A stretch of 50,702 nt of DNA, taken from positions 112,805-163,506 of the forward strand of contig NW_019775522.1 in NCBI RefSeq assembly GCF_001039355.2, written 5' to 3'. The notes under the pieces are model-generated. The model made no database searches. It was given only the letters and a program-made list of their open reading frames with translations, and was not told the origin of the DNA. Every line of letters begins with the position of its first letter. The first letter of the stretch is position 1. The translations under genes and the position numbers were made by a program. This DNA comes from Lingula anatina. Lineage: Eukaryota > Brachiopoda > Lingulata > Lingulida > Lingulidae. Shown piece by piece: positions 46,255 through 50,702 of this stretch.

Positions 46255-46590
46255 ATGATTGCGTTTTGATTATTTGATTATTGATTGATTATTGATCCGG
46301 ATCACCACCAAAAACTAATCATCTGTTTCTTGGCCCACTTCTGACATTTCCTGAAAATTTCATCAAAATCGGTCCATAAATTAGTTTTTTTATTTTTGAT
46401 TATTGATTGATTAGTGATCCAGATCACCACCATAAACTAATCACTTCTAAGTTAACCCATTTCTGATCTACCCTGAAAATTCCAACGAAATTCATCCATA
46501 ACTTTTTGAGTTATGTTGATGACAAACAGACAGACAGACAAACAACCAGGGGTGAAATCATAACCTCCTTGGCGGTGGTAATTACTTGAT
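46255..46590 (+). repeat. Dispersed invertebrate-type repeat ending in (GACA)n and a small hairpin
   Basis: TGATCCGGATCACCACCA and TGATCCAGATCACCACCA (about 46293 and 46417) start two related half-units. CCTGAAAATTTCATCAAAAT, CATAACTTTTTGAGTTATGT, an ACAGACAGACAGACAAAC tract and AACCTCCTTGGCGGTGGTAAT follow. This layout, with the terminal CCTCC..GGCGG hairpin, is a common dispersed repeat type in marine invertebrate genomes. Its mobility class is not settled here. Confidence 0.7.
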
Positions 46591-47290
46591 TATAGTTATA
46601 CACACGTAAACACCACCGGTCCCCCCCCCCCCATCACCGCATGAATTTTTTTTCCGTTAGTGAATTTTGCATTTGACAGGGTAATACGTCCCAGAATTCT
46701 ACATATTTGTTTAGAAAGGTGTCGCGGTGTGTCTTCAACAAGGAAATTCTTTGGTGAGCAACAGTCTCATAAAATTGTGAGCCATTAAAACTGTTTGACT
46801 GGTAAAGAAAAGACGCGGGGATGGGCTAGCTCAAAGAAATCACGTTATCATAAATTGGGGTAGACTGGCAAATCGAACACCTCTATAACATATAGCTATT
46901 TCGCCCAGATCTAACTATTTTGCTCCAAATTGGCGTCGCAGTGTACACCATTGGTGAAATGATCGAAGGTTTCTATAACGTCTAGGATAGTTTTGTGCGG
47001 GTCGACCAAGTCACGACTTAAAATGTATAAATATGAAATATATGAACTTGATAATTTATCAGTCTTGGCAAAAGATCTCGCCTGAAGCGAAATGACAAAG
47101 ACCACCAAAGCATGCTTTGAAATTAACAGTAAAAATTGAGTAAGAGTAAGTGGAGCTTGAGATTCTTCTTTCTCTCTCTCTTATTTCTTTCTTTTCTTTT
47201 CATTCTTATTTGTAAAACCCACAACTCCTCTGCATCAACCTAAGCACATTGTTTATGATAACGTGTTTACGCACATGCGCACTCTTAGTT
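46591..47290. other. Non-coding flank upstream of the secreted-protein gene
   Basis: It contains a C run near 46621-46632 and a CT-rich stretch near 47170-47200. No exon is supported. Confidence 0.5.
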
Positions 47291-47294
47291 TGCT

Positions 47295-47370
47295 CACGTG
47301 GAAAATTGCTGTGCGCCCACCTTTAAAAATTGTATAAATAGGAAGAACGGAGGAAGGAGCGTCTCAGTTG
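47295..47370 (+). promoter_or_regulatory. Core promoter with TATA box and initiator
   Basis: A TATAAATA box lies at 47333-47340, and an initiator-like TCAGTTG lies at 47364-47370 about 30 bases downstream. A CACGTG E-box lies at about 47295-47300. The start codon is at 47426, giving a 5' leader of about 60 bases. Spacing is canonical for a TATA-driven, probably tissue- or condition-regulated gene. Confidence 0.75.
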
Positions 47371-47425
47371 CCCTTTCTCCTTCTAGTTTGCTACACATTG
47401 GACAAGAAAGGGGACTCTCTTGAAG

Positions 47426-50364
47426 ATGACAGGACAAAGAGGCGTAGCCGTGCTCCTGATAATCGCTTTGACAACGGTGACATCCGTTACTGGCGCGGGT
47501 CCCATCGTCTTTACTCCGGAGGAAGAGGCTCAAAGAGACAATGCTACAGCTGAAATGGCTGACCTTCCAGCCGAGGATCAGGAGCCACTGCCCGCCGGTC
47601 CAATACGTAAGTTACATTTTTTGCAAACGTGACCGAATATGAAAACAAACATTTATCGTTGATGACTTTAACTTTAGTATTGGCAAGAATGTTATTGAGC
47701 TGCAGCATTTATCACGTTTGTTAATTTAACGCTACTAAATATAGGCTTGACATTTTATATGGAATATTTTTTTCATCATTTTTTCCTATTTTGTTCCCCA
47801 GAAAATAAAAACAGGATTAAAATCGTGTTCTTATAATTTTAAATATCTCTTTGATGTCCCTGTGACATCAGTTCATTAAATGAATTCACCAGAGAAGCAA
47901 ACAAAAATATATTGCCTATTCTTAGTCGTGCGACAACCATTAAAAGGTATATTTTGGATGTCCATATTTTCCAAATTATCATCTTTAAAAGAATTACACG
48001 CCCCTCAAAGGACCCTCGTTTCAGTGTCTAGACGCAGCAATGGTCGCTGTTACGCCTGACCTCATCTGGCTGCTACCAGAGCTCTCAAGCGGCAAGTCAT
48101 TTGTTGGGATAGCTTTTAAAAGTTAAGTCTGGAATAACATTCCAGCCATTGTTTTTTTTTTGTCCAATTTGGTTCCTTTTTGTTGCAGGACATGAAGGCC
48201 GTTGATTTGGCGAGTAATGAGTTACCTACATGTTTTCTATGTGGTCCAAATCTGGCGATTTTGATGACCAAGGTAACTGCTCATTCCCTTGGGTCTGTAA
48301 GTTATCTGATTTTAAAAGTGCTCTTTGTGAACCGGCAATCTTATCGTGCAACCTAAAATTGTTCCTACGGTGCCCCTTATCGAATGTTAGTCAAATGGTT
48401 TTCCCAGATTATTCCTTTATTTGATCTGGTTCAGGTTTTCAGCGATGACTACCATTGTTTTGGCACCAATGTGGTATCCATTCCAAATACTGAATCTTTC
48501 AATGACTCTAGTTACTTTACACACGCTTCGTCGTTGTCCTCTTCGGGATTTCTTTTAACTGTGTTTTGAATAGTTGAGCGGTAAGGATGAAATTTGACTT
48601 CATTACAGAAAGCCGCGCTGTTTCAGTGTTCCCCTCAGAAAAGTCATAGTCTCCATTTTATTAGAAACAGACGACTCTGTTGTGCTGTTTACAGTGGGCT
48701 CCTCAGAGGTATTTTGGTATTCCAACCTGCTGAAACCAGTTTGGTGTTCGCTAAGGACCTTGAAAAACGCGTTTTGGTGGCAATTTATCCCTCATTCAGA
48801 ACGGACTGGGTGAGTTACAGCAGTGTATTCGGAAGGAAAATGAGTCCTGTACCCTGGTGGTAAGATTTGGAAACATTGGGTGCGGCATCTGTGTAGGTAC
48901 GTCAGTCTGGGCATAACCCTATAAATCTGTTCGGACCGTTCCATATGACACGGTAATCTGTCTGGCAATGTCTTTTTCGCACCATTCTGGCACATAATTA
49001 CAATTTTGTAAAAATTTTACGAACTGCAAAACCGACCGCTTGCATGCAGAATTTCAAATTCTTCTGTGCAGTAGTTGCCGATATATGGATTCTTTTTTTG
49101 ACAGAGCCAAGCTTTGACCAGCCGAAAGGAGCACTAGCCAATTAAATATCTGCATATTACACAATGCAACAGTGCAACAGAATTGGTAGTCAGTTAATTG
49201 GTAGCGACACACCTGACTTCATACTTCTCCAGTCAGATATCTTATGTGAGATCTGAGTTTTTTTGAAAAAAGAACGCATTTTACCTAGGTATACCTTTAA
49301 AACTGAAATATTCCATATTAAATGTCAAGTCTGTAATATTGCATCAACATTGAAGAAAACCATATTTTGGGCAATGCCGCCACAATGGTTATAAAAGGAA
49401 ACCCATGTTACGCATGATTCTCAAACTTACTGAAAAGATTCTTGGACTGAAATGTAGCTTGAGTTGGACAACCAGAATGATTGCATTAATTTTTTTCTGG
49501 AAGCTATGCAGTTCTTAAGAAATGTTATTTTTCACATATTGGCATTTTCATCGTGTAATTTAGAACTCCCAGGGGCATAAAGCCGAATGATATTTACATG
49601 ACCTGAATTTCAATATTATGTATAGTAGATAATTAAAATTTGGTGGTGGTTATGCTGTTTATTCATTATGTAATACTGCATCAAAATTGTCATAAACCTA
49701 CTTTGTACACTGTCACAAACATTATGACAGGAAAACTGTGTTACATGTACTTATTATTTTGTAACTTAAAAGAATGGATTGACATACATCTCAAGTTGGA
49801 AAACCAGCTATATTGGGTTATTATTCCCAAATGTAAAAATTGTTGTGAAATTTTCATTTTTCTATTCCCGGTATTTTCAAAGTGAAAACTTAAAACTTCA
49901 TGGGCCTGAAGCGTTACGTTAGTACACATTTTACTTACATCCATATTGCCTGTTTTACATTATTAAAATTTGGTGCTGACCCGTATTAATGTATTATGTC
50001 ATCAGAATTGACAGTTTTCTGTTTTATGCATCGTTTTTTCCTGCTTTTTGTCTGTACATTTGACAGCTTTGTTGTCTTACATACCATAGGACCCAAGGCT
50101 TTTCCATACAGAAGTTTTTACTTTTCAAAATCCTCTGTATTGTGTCTAGCGTATCATTCACCTTTAATAAGATCATTAAATGCTGACGGTGGACCTTCAT
50201 GGAGGTACTGGAATGCATCCAAATCAGTTTTCCTTTTTCAATCAAGTTACCCCTGTCCATTTCAGCGGCAATCCCGGCTTGTGAATGCCATGCGCATGGT
50301 GATGTCCGCTATGTTACGTGTGATGGGAAAGTCTTCAGATATAACACCCCGCCCACCGTTATAG
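47426..50364 (+). CDS. Secreted protein with start of a von Willebrand factor D-like domain (partial gene)
   Basis: Exon 1 (47426-47606) starts at the first ATG after the promoter; the TTG six bases before is not needed. It encodes MTGQRGVAVLLIIALTTV and on to a small-residue cleavage region near SVTGAG, a classic signal peptide, then an acidic linker (TPEEEAQRDNATAE with an NAT glycosylation sequon). The donor is AATAC|GTAAGT, phase 1. Exon 2 follows a TCCATTTCAG acceptor (ending 50265) in the matching phase and encodes AIPACECHAHGDVRYVTCDG and then KVFRYN. This fits the opening of a VWD domain, C-x-A-x-GDPHY-x-TFDG-x-x-F, although DPHY is DVRY and TFDG is TCDG. A phase-1 donor may lie at 50365 (ATAG|GTGTAA); otherwise the frame reads on to a stop at 50478. 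The rest of the domain would be beyond the window. Intron 1 is filled with repeats. VWD proteins are extracellular and form disulphide-linked assemblies; the specific role is unknown. Confidence 0.6.
47958..48765 (+). repeat. Duplicated segment S, second copy, split
   Basis: The left part, 47958-48130 (CATATTTTCCAAATTATCAT to TTTGTTGGGATAG), and the right part, about 48604-48765 (GTTTCAGTGTTC to GTTTGGTGTTCG), match the single block at 45468-45842. The intervening ~470 bases are extra in this copy. It lies within intron 1 of the secreted-protein gene. Confidence 0.6.
49300..50030 (+). repeat. Family R tandem repeat, second cluster
   Basis: GGCATTTTCATCGTGTAATT (about 49542) and GGTATTTTCAAAGTGAAAAC (about 49869), each followed by a CATGGGC-like GAAG(A/C)G motif and ACATTTTACTTACATCC-type sequence, are diverged units 323-327 bases apart. 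GAAGAAAACCATATTTTGGGCA near 49350 matches 45091. No coding capacity. Confidence 0.6.
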
Positions 50365-50478
50365 GTGTAATGGCAAAGCCTACAATAAGCTGGCTTTGGT
50401 ACATAATAACGGAACAGGAATTCTTTTATGTAGCCAAATGTTCACAAGCACAACGAAGCTCTGTTTTTGCTGCAAATT

Positions 50479-50702
50479 AAGTAGGATAAGTCCATATGAC
50501 TGAAATTGTCATTTATTAACGACGAAAACTAATAAGATACAAAGTTACAAAACTGGGGAGATAATAAACATCCCCCAAACTATATAAGTGCTAAATATAA
50601 AAATAATAAAGTATGTTAATGAAATGTAACCAGGATTAATTATGAAAAATATGAGAAATAACAACAGCTATAGGAGCAAAAAGTTGGCGCAAATGAAAAT
50701 AA
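50479..50702. other. Window end, no feature seen
   Basis: AT-rich and probably intronic to the secreted-protein gene if its donor at 50365 is real. Confidence 0.3.

Noticed and set aside
48182-48240. Possible extra exon after TTTTTGTTGCAG in intron 1 of the secreted gene
   Set aside because: In the phase set by exon 1 it hits a stop after five codons.

Overview
The window is eukaryotic, AT-rich, intron-bearing nuclear DNA packed with transposon debris. Protein-coding pieces sit in short exons with GT..AG borders and polypyrimidine tracts. The repeat load is an L1/Tx1-type LINE, several families of small palindromic elements, and a ~160-bp core repeat joined to a GACGGC microsatellite and a palindrome. 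This points to a lophotrochozoan invertebrate, most likely a mollusc and perhaps a bivalve. The species cannot be named from the sequence alone. The assembly is draft quality: there is a 918-base N gap at 20212-21129 and single-N joins at 8790 and 13345.

Left part (1-20200), mobile and repetitive DNA. LINE copy 1 has its 5' leader at 2442-2862 and its intact ORF1 at 7480-8343. The two are split by a ~4.6-kb insertion with long inverted, internally tandem arms (foldback-like). The empty site survives in LINE copy 2 (10669 to about 16140), whose ORF1 and ORF2 are broken by frameshifts, stops and an assembly duplication. From 18390 to 19600 there is an array of about nine ~138-bp units. On the minus strand each unit looks like a 53-67 nt mini-exon between splice sites.

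Middle part (21100-40000), genes. An unidentified plus-strand gene ends at 22378. A GC-richer promoter and first exon lie near 24090-24253. They lead into an ankyrin-plus-armadillo repeat gene (ANKAR-like, seven well-supported exons from 27231 to 34113, plus a proposed small first coding exon at 26455-26500). On the opposite strand, convergent with it, lies a complete four-exon classical short-chain dehydrogenase/reductase (37111-39916, 288 residues). A fragment of a second SDR copy survives at about 41283-41365, beyond a 444-bp tandem duplication.

Right part (40000-50702) is repeat-rich. It holds the start of a secreted-protein gene: TATA box at 47333, signal-peptide exon at 47426-47606, and a phase-matched exon at 50266 that looks like the beginning of a von Willebrand factor type D domain. 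The gene runs off the window.

No functional link between these genes can be read from the sequence. The clearest structural stories are the foldback insertion that recreated a LINE start codon, the mini-exon array, and a triplicated splice acceptor in the ANKAR-like gene, one copy of which was hit by a Harbinger-type MITE.
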